From positions 2,046,001-2,110,000 of the forward strand of contig NC_007650.1 of the NCBI RefSeq assembly GCF_000012365.1: a stretch of 64,000 nucleotides of DNA. The letters are read 5' to 3'. The DNA is from Burkholderia thailandensis E264 (lineage in GTDB: Bacteria; Pseudomonadota; Gammaproteobacteria; Burkholderiales; Burkholderiaceae). Under the pieces are notes generated by a model that worked only from the letters and a program-made list of their open reading frames with translations, was not told the origin of the DNA and searched no databases. Shown here piece after piece: positions 52,101 through 61,193 of the stretch; positions within the stretch are counted from its first letter, which is position 1; every line of letters starts with the position of its first letter. The translations under genes and the position numbers were made by a program.

Positions 52101-52786
52101 CGCGCGCCCTCCGCAATCAGCGTGTGACGCAGCGTGCCGATGCCCGGCGCGTCGATCTCGATCGTGCTGCCCGCCGCCGCGCGCGGCGCATTCGGCCCGA
52201 CGCCGACGAGCAGCACGTCGCCGGCGTCGAACGACATGAACGCCGAGACATCGGCGATCAGCCGCGCGACCGGACGGATCAGGTTCGCGGTGCTCGCCTC
52301 GTAGCGACGCTCGCCGTCGACGCGCACCGTCACCGGGAGCGCGTCGGGATCGCCGATGCTTGCGCGCGCAACGATCGCCGGCCCGAGCGGGCAAAAGCCG
52401 TCGCGGCACTTGAAGCGCACCGCCGGCCGGTAATAATCAGGATGCGGAATCGACACGTCGCTTGCAAGCGTAAAACCTTTAACAAAATCAAACGCCTGTT
52501 CGGCCGACACGCGCGTCGCGCGACGGGCGAACACGACGCCGAGCGACGCGCCGATCTCGAGCGCGTCGACACCGGCCGGCACGACGACGGCCGCGCCGTC
52601 GCCCGCATGCGTGTTCGCGGGCTTCACGTACAGCACGGGCGCCTGCGGCGGCTGGCGATACGGCGGCGCGTGCACCGCGTCGCCCAGCGCCGCAAGCGCG
52701 CCGCGATCGTTGAGCAGCGCGCCGTAGACGGTGCCGATCGGCACCGTCGCGACGGGCGCGCCGTGTTCGGCGAGAGACAGCTCCAT
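52097..52786 (-). CDS. hpaG: HpaG1, isomerase/decarboxylase N-terminal subunit
   Basis: A 229-aa protein corresponding to the first half of E. coli HpaG. It has IGTVYGALLNDRGAL, APVLYVKPANTHAG, EIGASLGVVFARRATRV and GFTLASDVSIPHPDYYRPAVRFKCRDGFCPLGP. ATG 52786 (MELSLAEHG) is preferred over ATG 52795 because GGAGG lies nine bases upstream of it. It is the first gene of the hpa operon and divergent from hpaR, about 165 bp away. In enterobacteria the two halves are one polypeptide; here they are separate genes. Confidence 0.92.
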   Translation of the reverse strand: MELSLAEHGAPVATVPIGTVYGALLNDRGALAALGDAVHAPPYRQPPQAPVLYVKPANTHAGDGAAVVVPAGVDALEIGASLGVVFARRATRVSAEQAFDFVKGFTLASDVSIPHPDYYRPAVRFKCRDGFCPLGPAIVARASIGDPDALPVTVRVDGERRYEASTANLIRPVARLIADVSAFMSFDAGDVLLVGVGPNAPRAAAGSTIEIDAPGIGTLRHTLIAEGAR

Positions 52787-52827
52787 GCGACTCATCCTCC
52801 GCCGCGTCATGCGGCCAGGTCAATTAC

Positions 52828-52839
52828 TTAACATATTAA
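52828..52839. promoter_or_regulatory. Candidate HpaR operator in the hpaG-hpaR gap
   Basis: TTAACATATTAA is an AT-rich inverted repeat (arms TTAA/TTAA) in the 165-bp divergent promoter region, 42-53 bases before the hpaG1 start. MarR-type regulators usually bind such AT-rich palindromes. Confidence 0.45.
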
Positions 52840-52951
52840 CTACAGCACGCGAAAAGAACAACCGCGATAACCCTGATAACCCTGATAAGGCGGTCCCCGG
52901 TGATTTTCGCCCTGCTAAGATGAGCGGATCAACTGCTCTTCCAGGAACCTC

Positions 52952-53389
52952 ATGAATCGTACGTTCGATCACCGCAATCTGGCCATGCTGCTGCTCGAGG
53001 CCCGCGAAACGTTGATGGGCCGGTTCCGGCCGATCCTGAAGGAATTTTCGCTGACGGAACAGCAATGGCGGATCATTCGCGTACTGGACGGCGAACCGTC
53101 TCATGAGCTCGAAGCCGGACAGATCGCGAAGCGTTGCAGCATCCTGAGCCCGAGCCTCACGGGCGTGCTGGAGAGAATGGAGCGCGACGGCCTGATCCGC
53201 CGCACGCGCGCGCAGGAGGATCAACGCAGGCTGATCGTCAGCCTGACGCCGCAGAGCCGTCAACTCGTCGCGCAAATCAGTCCGCGCATTGACGAGCAGT
53301 ATCGGCTCATCGAGCAGCGCTTCGGCGCGGATGCGCTCGGTGAGGTGTACGCGGCGCTCGACAAGCTGATCGAAGTCGGCGGCTCGTGA
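52952..53389 (+). CDS. hpaR: HpaR, MarR-family repressor of homoprotocatechuate degradation
   Basis: A 145-aa MarR protein. The winged helix covers about 30-100 (LKEFSLTEQQWRIIRVLD, LEAGQIAKRCSILSPSLTGVLERMERDGLIRRT, QEDQRRLIVSLT). HpaR-type regulators repress the hpa operon until a 4-hydroxyphenylacetate-pathway compound binds. It is divergent from hpaG1 and the only regulator in the hpa region. hpaA, hpaX and hpaBC are not in this window. Confidence 0.93.
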   Translation: MNRTFDHRNLAMLLLEARETLMGRFRPILKEFSLTEQQWRIIRVLDGEPSHELEAGQIAKRCSILSPSLTGVLERMERDGLIRRTRAQEDQRRLIVSLTPQSRQLVAQISPRIDEQYRLIEQRFGADALGEVYAALDKLIEVGGS

Positions 53390-53411
53390 CGCGCGGCCGC
53401 CGCGCGCGCAT

Positions 53412-54599
53412 TCAGCGGGCCGCCGTCCTCGGCATTTGCGCGAGCACGTCGACGCCGCGCGACGTGCGCATGCACTCGTTCACGTAATCGACGAACGGCA
53501 GCGGCTCGAAGTCGATCTCGCGGCGCACGCGCGCATTGTCGAACACGTGGTCGAGCTCGGCGAACACCGCGTAAGACTGCAACGCGCGCCGGATCACGCG
53601 CTCGCGCGCGGCGTCGCGGCGGCCGAGCACGTCGCGCGCGATCGCCCCGAAATCGGCGGACGAGCACGTCGCGTAGCGCGGCTCGTCGTCGAGGCCCACC
53701 GCCTCGTCCATCGCGCGCACGATCTGCGTGACGGTCGGCGCTTCGTCGCCCGCCGATACGTGGTACGTATCGTGCGCGAGCGACGGCTTGAGCGCGAGCA
53801 GCATCAGCGCGCGCGCGCAATCGTCGACGGCGATCACGTCCACGCGCGTCATCGGCCGCGCGGTGAAGCGGCGCGCCGCGTGAACGATCCGGAACATCCA
53901 GAACGTGCTCGCCGACGGCTGCGTGCCGAGCAGCGTGTGCCCGACGACGCACGACGGCCGCACGACGACGAGCGGCAGGCCGAGCGCGCGCAGCTGCGTT
54001 TCCGCGTCGCGCTTGCCGCGCGTATAGGGCGCGAGATCGACCGCGCGGCCGCGCGGCGGCGCGTCGTCCTCGCGAATCACGCCGCGGGCCCGAATTCCGC
54101 ACGCGAACGCCGCGCCGACGTGCACGAAGCGCTGCAGCCGCCGGCTGCCCGCGAAGCGGCGCGCAAAGTGCAGCGTCGCGTCGACGTTCGTCTCGTTGAC
54201 GACGCTTGCGTCGGCGAGCGACGCGACGCCCGCGCAATGGATCACGTGCGATGCGAGCGCGATGCGCGCCGCGTCCGCATCGGCGAGCGCGCCGTCGAGC
54301 TCGCCCGCGATCACGTTCGCCTCGGTCAGCCGCTCGGCCCAGTACGGCGCGAGCCCGCTCTTGAGCGCCGCCGCGCGCAGCCGCACGAGCGCGTGCGCGC
54401 GGTCGCACGCGCGCACGATGCACACGACGCGATCGAGCAGCCCGGCGTTCACGAGCGACACGAGCACCGCGCCGCCGATGAAGCCGGTCGCTCCGGTGAG
54501 CACGATCCGGTCGGCGTGCGCAGCCGCGGCGGGCGCGCTCGCGGGCGACACGAGGCCGGCCCGCCAGGTGAGCGAAAGCGCGGTTTTCCAGATCAGCAC
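53412..54599 (-). CDS. NAD(P)-binding reductase, male-sterility/NAD_binding_4 type
   Basis: A 395-aa extended SDR-like protein. The dinucleotide site is DRIVLTGATGFIGGAVLVSLV. A conserved HVIHCAGVASLADAS follows, then NETNVDATLHFARRF and the active-site Y-x3-K in APYTRGKRDAE. The pattern resembles thioester-reductase and fatty-acyl-reductase domains that reduce carrier-bound acyls, but no carrier domain is present. The GTG at 54599 is preferred as start because GGAGG lies eight bases upstream. It directly follows the MipA/OmpV gene on the same strand (23-bp gap), suggesting co-transcription. The substrate is unknown. Confidence 0.85.
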   Translation of the reverse strand: MLIWKTALSLTWRAGLVSPASAPAAAAHADRIVLTGATGFIGGAVLVSLVNAGLLDRVVCIVRACDRAHALVRLRAAALKSGLAPYWAERLTEANVIAGELDGALADADAARIALASHVIHCAGVASLADASVVNETNVDATLHFARRFAGSRRLQRFVHVGAAFACGIRARGVIREDDAPPRGRAVDLAPYTRGKRDAETQLRALGLPLVVVRPSCVVGHTLLGTQPSASTFWMFRIVHAARRFTARPMTRVDVIAVDDCARALMLLALKPSLAHDTYHVSAGDEAPTVTQIVRAMDEAVGLDDEPRYATCSSADFGAIARDVLGRRDAARERVIRRALQSYAVFAELDHVFDNARVRREIDFEPLPFVDYVNECMRTSRGVDVLAQMPRTAAR

Positions 54600-54622
54600 G
54601 ATGGGCACCTCCTTCTTCAGAA

Positions 54623-55402
54623 TCAGAAACGATAGGTCAGCGAAGACAGCCCGAAATAGTTGGCCTTCTGCTGCACGATCGGACTGTTCCCGTAGCGGCC
54701 GAGCAGACGCGTGAGCCCAAGCGTCGTGTCCACCGACCAGTGCTTCGAGAACTTGTAGGTCCATGCGACCGACATCGACGCGCTGTCGATGCCGCCCTTC
54801 GTCGAATACGGCGCGAAGCGGGTCGCGGCCGCCTGCGCGTCGGTGACGCCGTAGAACGTCTGCGTGTAGCGGCCGGACGCCGCGTGCACCGAGCCCGTCA
54901 CGACGACTTCGTGACGCCCGGCGCTGTACACGGGCACCGCGAGGTCGACGTGTCCGGACACGCCGCGCGACGTATGCGTGACGGGCGTGTCGACAGTCAC
55001 GCTCAGCATGCTGCCGCCGTACAGCGCGACGCCCGCCTGCACGGCGACGACCACCGAGCCCGGCACGTTGCCCATCCCCTTCAGGTAGTTCGAGCCCGGC
55101 CGGTCGAAGCGGTTCTCGTCCGCGCGGCCGTCGCTGTAGCCCACCGCCGCCGCGACGAACGCGTTGCCCGGCAGCTTCAGCCGGTAGCCGACGCCGCCGA
55201 GCGCGCCGATGAAGATGCCGTTGTCGAACTCGGCGGAAAACGACGGCGCGACGACGCCGCGATACTGGTTGCTGCCGGCATAGCGCGGCACGAAGCCGCC
55301 GCCGATCGACAGCGTGTAGACGTTTTCCGCATGCGCGAGCGCTGCGGACATGAAGCCCGCGATCGGCACGCAATACCGAAGGGCGTGAATGGATGAGCGC
55401 AC
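54623..55402 (-). CDS. MipA/OmpV-family outer-membrane protein
   Basis: A 259-aa beta-barrel protein. A signal-like segment (RYCVPIAGFMSAALAHA) leads into ENVYTLSIGGGFVPRYAGSNQYRG, the family's conserved beginning. Strands continue with FDNGIFIGALGGVGYRL, GRHEVVVTGSVHAASGRY and a final Phe (SLTYRF). MipA/OmpV proteins scaffold murein enzymes or act as porins. The start is uncertain; GTG 55402 gives a plausible signal peptide, while longer frames run into the divergent regulator's promoter. It is divergent from an RstA/RstB-like two-component system that probably controls it. Confidence 0.85.
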   Translation of the reverse strand: MRSSIHALRYCVPIAGFMSAALAHAENVYTLSIGGGFVPRYAGSNQYRGVVAPSFSAEFDNGIFIGALGGVGYRLKLPGNAFVAAAVGYSDGRADENRFDRPGSNYLKGMGNVPGSVVVAVQAGVALYGGSMLSVTVDTPVTHTSRGVSGHVDLAVPVYSAGRHEVVVTGSVHAASGRYTQTFYGVTDAQAAATRFAPYSTKGGIDSASMSVAWTYKFSKHWSVDTTLGLTRLLGRYGNSPIVQQKANYFGLSSLTYRF

Positions 55403-55599
55403 AATATCGAGATAGAGTCGGGGAGTCCGCAGTCTAGGTTCGTGCGCCCGGCGAATCTGTCCCGAATGTTTCGGGAATATGTGCGGATTTGTGTCCGATT
55501 GTCCGTGATTGTTGCGGCCGCCCCCGGCATGCGGCACGTGCGGCTAGAATGCGCGTGCCCTGCCCGCGCTCGCGCGTGCAGAACCATTCCGAGGAGACC

Positions 55600-56322
55600 A
55601 TGAACGAAGTGCCGCTCAAATACCGGGTGCTGCTGATCGAAGACGACGACCGCCTCGCGCAACTGATCCGCGAGTATCTCGACAGCTACGAATTCTCGGT
55701 GACCGTGGTCCGGCGCGGTGACCTCGCCGTCGGGGCCGTGCGCGAGCATCAGCCCGCGCTCGTGATTCTCGACCTGATGCTGCCGCATCTCGACGGCATG
55801 GAAGTCTGCCGCCGGATTCGCGGGTTCTCGAACGTGCCGGTGCTGATCCTGACCGCGCGCTCGGACGTCTACGATCAAGTGGCCGGCCTCGAGACAGGCG
55901 CCGACGACTACGTGACGAAGCCGATCGAGCCGCGCGTGCTCGTCGCGCGCGCCCGCGCGCTGCTGCGCCGCGTGCAGCCGGGCGCGCCCGTCGATTCGCC
56001 CGCGAGCGAGGCGCTCGTGTTCGGCGAGCTGACGATCTCGCCGCCGAACCGCACGGTCACCTGGCGAGGCGAGCCCGTCGACCTGAAGACGGCCGAGTTC
56101 AACCTGCTGTTGATCCTCGCGCGCTCGGCAGGCACCGTGCTGAGCCGCGACGACATCCTCAAGCAGTTGCGCGGCATCGAGTTCGACGGCCTCGACCGCT
56201 CGGTCGACTCGGGCATCTCGAAGCTGCGGCGCCGGTTCGAGGATGCGTCGTCCGAGCCGCACAAGATCAAGACGATCTGGGGCCGCGGCTATCTGTTCAG
56301 CCCGTCCGCGTGGGACGATTGA
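55600..56322 (+). CDS. OmpR-family response regulator (RstA-like)
   Basis: A 240-aa regulator: receiver with phospho-acceptor D58 (LVILDLMLPHLDGMEVC), LILTARSDVYDQVAGLETGADDYVTKP, and a winged helix with VDLKTAEFNLLLILARSAGTVLSRDDIL and SKLRRRFED. GAGGAG precedes the ATG at 55600. The next gene, a sensor kinase, starts directly after its stop codon (TGAATG). It is divergent from the MipA/OmpV gene and may regulate it. Confidence 0.95.
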   Translation: MNEVPLKYRVLLIEDDDRLAQLIREYLDSYEFSVTVVRRGDLAVGAVREHQPALVILDLMLPHLDGMEVCRRIRGFSNVPVLILTARSDVYDQVAGLETGADDYVTKPIEPRVLVARARALLRRVQPGAPVDSPASEALVFGELTISPPNRTVTWRGEPVDLKTAEFNLLLILARSAGTVLSRDDILKQLRGIEFDGLDRSVDSGISKLRRRFEDASSEPHKIKTIWGRGYLFSPSAWDD

Positions 56323-57651
56323 ATGCTGCGCTCGCTCATCAGGCTGTATCTGGTCGTGGTCGTCTGCGCCGCCGCGGCGATCGTCTTCATCAACACGTCG
56401 TTCACGCGCTTCTTCTACGAGCGGGTGTCGAGCGCCGCGCGCGAGACGCTCAGCACGTACGCGTTCGTGCTGAACGACTATCTCGAACGCCATCCGGGCG
56501 CGTCGCGACAAGGCGCGCTGCGCGAGCTCGCAAAGCACGGCAACGAGGGCTTCGGCTTCATGTCGATCGACGACGCGCGCAAGCTGCTGAGCGCCGAGCA
56601 GCGGCGCGATCTCGATCGCGGCGAGATCGCGATCAGCTACGACGGCAAGGATTACTTCATGCCGCTCGTCGACGGCTCCGTGCTGCATGCGCGCCCGGAC
56701 GAGCCGCCTAGCCTCGACATCCAGATCTACGCGTACCTGACCGTCGCGCTCGCGACGCTGCTCGCCGTCGCGCTGTGGATTCACTATCACTGGCGCGACC
56801 TGCGCAAGCTCGAGGCGGCCGCGCGTGCGTTCGGCAACGGCCGGCTGTCGACGCGCGCCGAGCTGTCGCGCAAATCGAACGTCTACGAGCTGTCGCAGCA
56901 ATTCAACGACATGGCAAAACGGATCGAGGCATCGATCCAGCAGCAGCGCGAGATGATGCACGGCATCTCGCACGAGCTGAAGACGCCGCTCGCGCGTCTC
57001 GAGTTCGGCCTTGCGCTGCTCGCGTCGCCGGATGGCGCCGAGCGCATGCAGGAGCGGCAGGAGGCGCTGCGCCGCGACGTGCGCGAGCTCGACGAGCTCG
57101 TGACCGAGCTGCTGACGATCGGCCGGCTCGAACAGGGCGAGCGGCACCTCGTGCTGATGCAGGTGATGGTGGCGGAGCTGATCGACAGCGTCGCCGCGAG
57201 CGTCGCGCACGACATCGCCGATCGCCGGCTCACGCTCGACGTGTCGACGCTCGGCGCGCCCGCGTGCCACGTGTGCGACGCGAAGCTCGTCGCACGCGCG
57301 CTGCTGAACCTGATCCGCAACGGCATGCGCTACGCGTCGACGACGATCTCGCTGCGGGCGTCGCTCGGCGATGCGGGCGCGCTCGTGCTGACTGTCGACG
57401 ATGACGGCCCCGGCGTTCCGGCGACCGACCGCGACCGCGTGTTCGAGCCGTTCCACCGGCTCGATTCGAGCCGCGACCGGCTGACGGGCGGCTTCGGCCT
57501 GGGCCTCACGATCGTGCGGCGCGTCGCGCTCGCGCATGGCGGCGACGTGCGGCTCGACGACGCGCCGCTCGGCGGCGCGCGCTTCGTGATCACGCTGCCC
57601 GCGCACGACGCGCCCGCCCGCGAGCCCAAGGCGCTGAACGCGGCGGCGTGA
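56323..57651 (+). CDS. Sensor histidine kinase (RstB-like)
   Basis: A 442-aa membrane kinase. Helices at about 5-23 and 136-154 flank a periplasmic sensor of about 110 residues. A HAMP segment follows, then the phospho-acceptor H217 in MMHGISHELKTPLARLEF and the ATP-binding domain ALLNLIRNGMRYAS, TVDDDGPGVP and GGFGLGLTIVRRV. It sits immediately after its response regulator. Together they resemble RstAB, which responds to acid or membrane stress in enterobacteria; the signal here is unknown. Confidence 0.95.
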   Translation: MLRSLIRLYLVVVVCAAAAIVFINTSFTRFFYERVSSAARETLSTYAFVLNDYLERHPGASRQGALRELAKHGNEGFGFMSIDDARKLLSAEQRRDLDRGEIAISYDGKDYFMPLVDGSVLHARPDEPPSLDIQIYAYLTVALATLLAVALWIHYHWRDLRKLEAAARAFGNGRLSTRAELSRKSNVYELSQQFNDMAKRIEASIQQQREMMHGISHELKTPLARLEFGLALLASPDGAERMQERQEALRRDVRELDELVTELLTIGRLEQGERHLVLMQVMVAELIDSVAASVAHDIADRRLTLDVSTLGAPACHVCDAKLVARALLNLIRNGMRYASTTISLRASLGDAGALVLTVDDDGPGVPATDRDRVFEPFHRLDSSRDRLTGGFGLGLTIVRRVALAHGGDVRLDDAPLGGARFVITLPAHDAPAREPKALNAAA

Positions 57652-57688
57652 GGCAACGCGGGCGCTTGCCGGCTTCGGCCGCTTCGGC

Positions 57689-57715
57689 GGCCTCTGCGGC
57701 CTCTGCGGCCTCTGC
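57689..57715. repeat. Tandem 9-bp repeat GGCCTCTGC x3
   Basis: Three perfect copies shortly after the histidine kinase stop codon, in the spacer before the convergent monooxygenase gene. Confidence 0.8.
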
Positions 57716-57840
57716 GATTCCTGCTGTCTCGGCGGATTCGGCGATGGGCACGGACACGCGCGCCGCACAGCGCACGCCGGCGCGCCGTCGAGCCTCGAAT
57801 CGACGTTCGGCACGGCGCGCCCGCGCCGCCGCATCGAATC

Positions 57841-57895
57841 GCCGCCGAACGGCGGCGCCGCCGAACGGCGGCGCCGCCGCCTTTTCGCCTTTTCG
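57841..57895. terminator. GC-rich repeated hairpin between convergent genes
   Basis: The 12-bp self-complementary GGCGGCGCCGCC occurs twice (57851-57862 and 57867-57878), followed by GCC and a TTTT tract and then a repeated CCTTTTCG. On the plus strand this could terminate the histidine kinase transcript. The repeat nature also fits simple-sequence DNA. Confidence 0.4.
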
Positions 57896-57898
57896 CCT

Positions 57899-59302
57899 TC
57901 ACGCCCCCGTCGCGATCCGCTCGGCCGCCGCGTGCTCGCCGCCGGCGCGATAGCGCGCGGCCGGATGCGGCGCGGCGAGCCGCGGCCCCGCGCGATGCAG
58001 CTTCTCGCGCAGCGTGCCCGGCGCGTAGTCGGTCTGATAGGCGCCGCGCCGCTGCAGCTCCGGCACGACGTGCTCGACGACGTCGACGAACGTCTCCGGC
58101 GTCACCGCGTACGCAAGGTTGAAGCCGTCGACGCCGGTTTCGGCGACCCACGATTGCAGATCGTTGGCGATCTCGCGCGCGTCGCCCACCGACACCGGCC
58201 CGAGCCCGCCGATCCCGCCCCAGCGCGCGATCTCGCGCACGGTCCACTTGCGCGTCGGGTCCGCGCTCGACAGCGCCTCGACGGCCGACTGAATCGCATT
58301 GCTCTCGACGTGCTCGAGCGGTGCGTCGAGATCGTATTTCGACAGATCGATCCCGGTCCAGCCGGACATCAGCGCGAGCGCGCCCTCGTCGCTCGCGTAG
58401 CGGCGATAGTCGGCGTGCTTCGCGTGCGCGTCGGCCGACGTGCGGCCCGTGATCACCGTGTGCAGGTTGAAGATCAGCACGTCGTGCGGATCTCGGCCGA
58501 AGCGCTTCACGCGCTCGCGGATGTCGGCGACGAACGCCTTCAGGATCGTGCGCGACGGCGCCGCGACGAAGATGCACTCCGCGTGCTGCGCGGCGAAATC
58601 CTTGCCGCGCCGGGATGCGCCCGCCTGATAGAGCACCGGCGTACGCTGCGGCGACGGCTCGCACAGATGAATGCCCGGTACGTCGTAGTAGCGGCCGCGA
58701 TGGCCGACCGGATGCACCTTCGAAGGCTCGGCGAACACATGGCGCGCGGCGTCGCGCACGATCGCGCCGTCCTCCCACGAGCCTTCCCACAGCTTGTAGC
58801 AGACCTCGAGATATTCGTCGGCGATCGCGTAGCGCTCGTCGTGATTCGCCTGCTGCGGCAGTCCGAGGTTGCGCGCGGCGCTGTCGAGGTACGACGTCAC
58901 GACGTTCCAGCCGACGCGCCCGCCCGTCAGATGATCGAGCGTCGACATGCGCCGCGCGAACGGATACGGATGCTCGTACGACAGCGAGCACGTCACGCCG
59001 AAGCCGAGATGCCGCGTCACGGCCGCCATCGCGGACACGAGCAGGATCGGATCGTTGACGGGCACCTGCGCGCCCTGCCGGATCGCCGCTTCGCCGCTGC
59101 CCTGATAGACGTCGTAGATGCCGAGCACGTCCGCGATGAACAGGCCGTCGAACTTGCCGCGCTCGAGCAGTTGCGCGAGCCCGGTCCAGTAGCTCAACTC
59201 GCGATAGCGCCACGACTCGTCGCGCGGATGCGCCCAGAGCCCCGGCGACTGATGGCCGACGCAGTTCATGTCGAAGGCGTTGAAACGGATCTGTCGAGTC
59301 AT
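57899..59302 (-). CDS. LLM-class flavin-dependent monooxygenase (NtaA/SnaA/DmoA-type)
   Basis: A 467-aa bacterial luciferase-like monooxygenase with the NtaA/DszA group features: IRFNAFDMNCVGHQSPGLW, FDGLFIADVLGIYDVYQG, DPILLVSAMAAVTRHLGFGVTCSLSYEHPYPFARRMSTLDHLTGGRVGWNVVTSYL (key stretches GGRVGWNVVTS and PYPFARR). It should use FMNH2 from a separate reductase to oxygenate an organosulfur, polyamine or similar substrate. It lies about 290 bp downstream of sfnB on the same strand, so a role in sulfur scavenging is likely. Confidence 0.92.
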   Translation of the reverse strand: MTRQIRFNAFDMNCVGHQSPGLWAHPRDESWRYRELSYWTGLAQLLERGKFDGLFIADVLGIYDVYQGSGEAAIRQGAQVPVNDPILLVSAMAAVTRHLGFGVTCSLSYEHPYPFARRMSTLDHLTGGRVGWNVVTSYLDSAARNLGLPQQANHDERYAIADEYLEVCYKLWEGSWEDGAIVRDAARHVFAEPSKVHPVGHRGRYYDVPGIHLCEPSPQRTPVLYQAGASRRGKDFAAQHAECIFVAAPSRTILKAFVADIRERVKRFGRDPHDVLIFNLHTVITGRTSADAHAKHADYRRYASDEGALALMSGWTGIDLSKYDLDAPLEHVESNAIQSAVEALSSADPTRKWTVREIARWGGIGGLGPVSVGDAREIANDLQSWVAETGVDGFNLAYAVTPETFVDVVEHVVPELQRRGAYQTDYAPGTLREKLHRAGPRLAAPHPAARYRAGGEHAAAERIATGA

Positions 59303-59593
59303 GGTGAGGCGTTCTCTCGATTCGGTCGATGCGTGCGGCCGCGCGCAACGCGCAGCGACGATGCGACGATGCGCGGCGGCTATCGCGTCATGACCCGCCG
59401 CGGCGCGGCGGCGGCGTGTCGTTCAGCGAATAGTCGGCGACACGCGCTGTATTTCCCGCGCGCCGGATCGTCCGGCGCGCGCGTGCGTTGTGCGAGCGGC
59501 GATCGCGCGGGGGTTGCGTCGAGCGCGGCGGCGTCGCTCGAAACCGGTCGCGCCGCATGCGAGCCGGCCGGCCGCGTGATCGCGTTCATCGGT

Positions 59594-60832
59594 TCAGTTC
59601 CATGCGTGGCGCGCGGGCGCGACGCCGTTCAGATAGTAGTTGCCGACGAGGTGATACTTCCAGCGCACCGGATCGTGCAGCGTGTGCGTGCGCGCGTTGC
59701 GCCAGTGGCGGTCGAGCCCGTGCTCGGCGAGCGTCGCCTGCGTGCCGGCGAGCTCGAACAGCTTCTCGCTCGCGAGCAGCGCGATCTCGGTAGTCAGCAC
59801 CTTCGCCTCGCCCACCGCGACCGATGCGCGCGCAACGTCGTCCTCCGACATGTCGCGCTGCCCGGCGAGTTCGTCGAGCGCGCGCGCCGCGCGCTCGAGC
59901 AGCGCATCGGCCGCGTGCAGCCGGATCACGAGGCGGCCCGTCTCGCGGATCGTCAGCGGATCGTCCGCCGCGCGCTCGACGCCGCTGTCGATCCACGGCC
60001 GCGAGCGCTCGCGCACGAAGCGCAGCGTGTCGTCGAGCGCCGCGCGCGCGATGCCCGCGTCGATCGCCGCCTGGAGGATCTGCGACAGCGGACCGTTCAG
60101 CGTCGGCAGATCCGACACGCGGTGCGCGGCGAACACGTGCGACGCCGGCACACGCACGTTGTCGAGCCGCACCGTGCCGCTCGCGGTCGTCCGCTGGCCG
60201 AAGCCCGACCAGTCGTCGATCACCGCGAGCCCCGGCGTGCCCTTCGGAATGTATGCGAGCCAGCTCTTGCGTTCGTCGTCGATGCCGAGCACCGGCACGT
60301 AATGCGCGAACAGCGCGCCCGTCGAGTAGAACTTCGTGCCGTCGACGCGATAGCCGTCGCCCTCGCGAATCACTTTCGTCTTCAGGTCGAGCACGCTCTT
60401 CGTGCCCCGCTCCGAGAAGCCGTTGCCGAACCGCTTGCCCTTCAGGATCTCGCCGAAGAACAGGCGCTTCTGCTCGTCGGTGCCCGTGAGCGCGATCACG
60501 TCGACGAGGCCGAAGTGGTTCTGCGGCAACTGGCCGAGCGACGGGTCGGCGGCCGCGACGAGCTTCACGACCTCGGTCAGCGTCACGTGCGACACGCCGG
60601 CGCCGCCGTACGCCTTCGGCACCGTGATCGCCCAGAGGCCCGATTGCGAGAACCAGTCGATTTCTTCGTAGGGCAGCCGGCGCTCGCGATCGCGATCGGC
60701 CGCGCCTTGCGCGAGCCGCGCGGCGAGCGTGCGCGCGGCGTCGATCGCCTCGGCGTCGCTCGCGATTAGATGCGCGTCTCGCGCGGGCTCGCCACGCGCG
60801 GGCTGGACGGTCGTCTCATCGATCGTGGACAT
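59594..60832 (-). CDS. sfnB: SfnB-family sulfur-acquisition oxidoreductase (acyl-CoA-dehydrogenase fold)
   Basis: A 412-aa flavoprotein of the acyl-CoA dehydrogenase superfamily, SfnB/DszC branch. It has GLWAITVPKAYGGAGVSHVTLTEV, QNHFGLVDVIAL, FGNGFSERGTKSVLDLKT, and the SfnB-typical C-terminus NARTHTLHDPVRWKYHLVGNYYLNG. Such enzymes are induced under sulfate limitation and act as flavin-dependent monooxygenases in organosulfur breakdown. With the adjacent NtaA-type monooxygenase it forms a two-gene unit. No sulfonate transporter is in the window. Confidence 0.93.
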   Translation of the reverse strand: MSTIDETTVQPARGEPARDAHLIASDAEAIDAARTLAARLAQGAADRDRERRLPYEEIDWFSQSGLWAITVPKAYGGAGVSHVTLTEVVKLVAAADPSLGQLPQNHFGLVDVIALTGTDEQKRLFFGEILKGKRFGNGFSERGTKSVLDLKTKVIREGDGYRVDGTKFYSTGALFAHYVPVLGIDDERKSWLAYIPKGTPGLAVIDDWSGFGQRTTASGTVRLDNVRVPASHVFAAHRVSDLPTLNGPLSQILQAAIDAGIARAALDDTLRFVRERSRPWIDSGVERAADDPLTIRETGRLVIRLHAADALLERAARALDELAGQRDMSEDDVARASVAVGEAKVLTTEIALLASEKLFELAGTQATLAEHGLDRHWRNARTHTLHDPVRWKYHLVGNYYLNGVAPARHAWN

Positions 60833-61193
60833 GCGTGTCTCCGTTCAAGAACAAGGGACCAATCTATCAACGGGGCCTGCCGCGACCAACCGATCGATTC
60901 GGGAAACGTTATTCCGGACCCCGGAAAATGCGCATCGCGCGCGGCAAATCGACGCGTGCGATGACGCATTGCAATCGGAACAACATGACACGCGCATGCA
61001 CGCATCGCTCATGAAAACACCTGATTGCGCAGACGGGTCCGCACACGGCACGCTATGCGCAACCGTTTCGCGCGCGTCGCCCAGTGCCGGGCGATGCGAT
61101 CCGCGTCAATCTTTTCGCGACGCCGCTTGCGTTCCGCGTCAATCAATCTAGACTGAGAAAGCTCACCGGCTAACCTTCGAAAGGAGACGAAGC
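60833..61193. other. Intergenic region between divergent genes
   Basis: About 360 bp with no gene. It holds the start-side promoters of sfnB and of the small gene at 61194; a promoter for the latter is listed separately. Short ATGCA-rich stretches are unremarkable. Confidence 0.5.
61128..61155 (+). promoter_or_regulatory. Predicted promoter of the 117-aa protein gene
   Basis: TTGCGT (61128-61133) and TAGACT (61150-61155) are separated by 16 bp, about 38 bp before the start codon at 61194, which has AAAGGAGA upstream. Confidence 0.45.

Noticed and set aside
55177..57834. 885-residue minus-strand open frame across the two-component genes
   Set aside because: It is antisense to two clear signalling genes and consists mainly of Arg/Ala/Asp runs.
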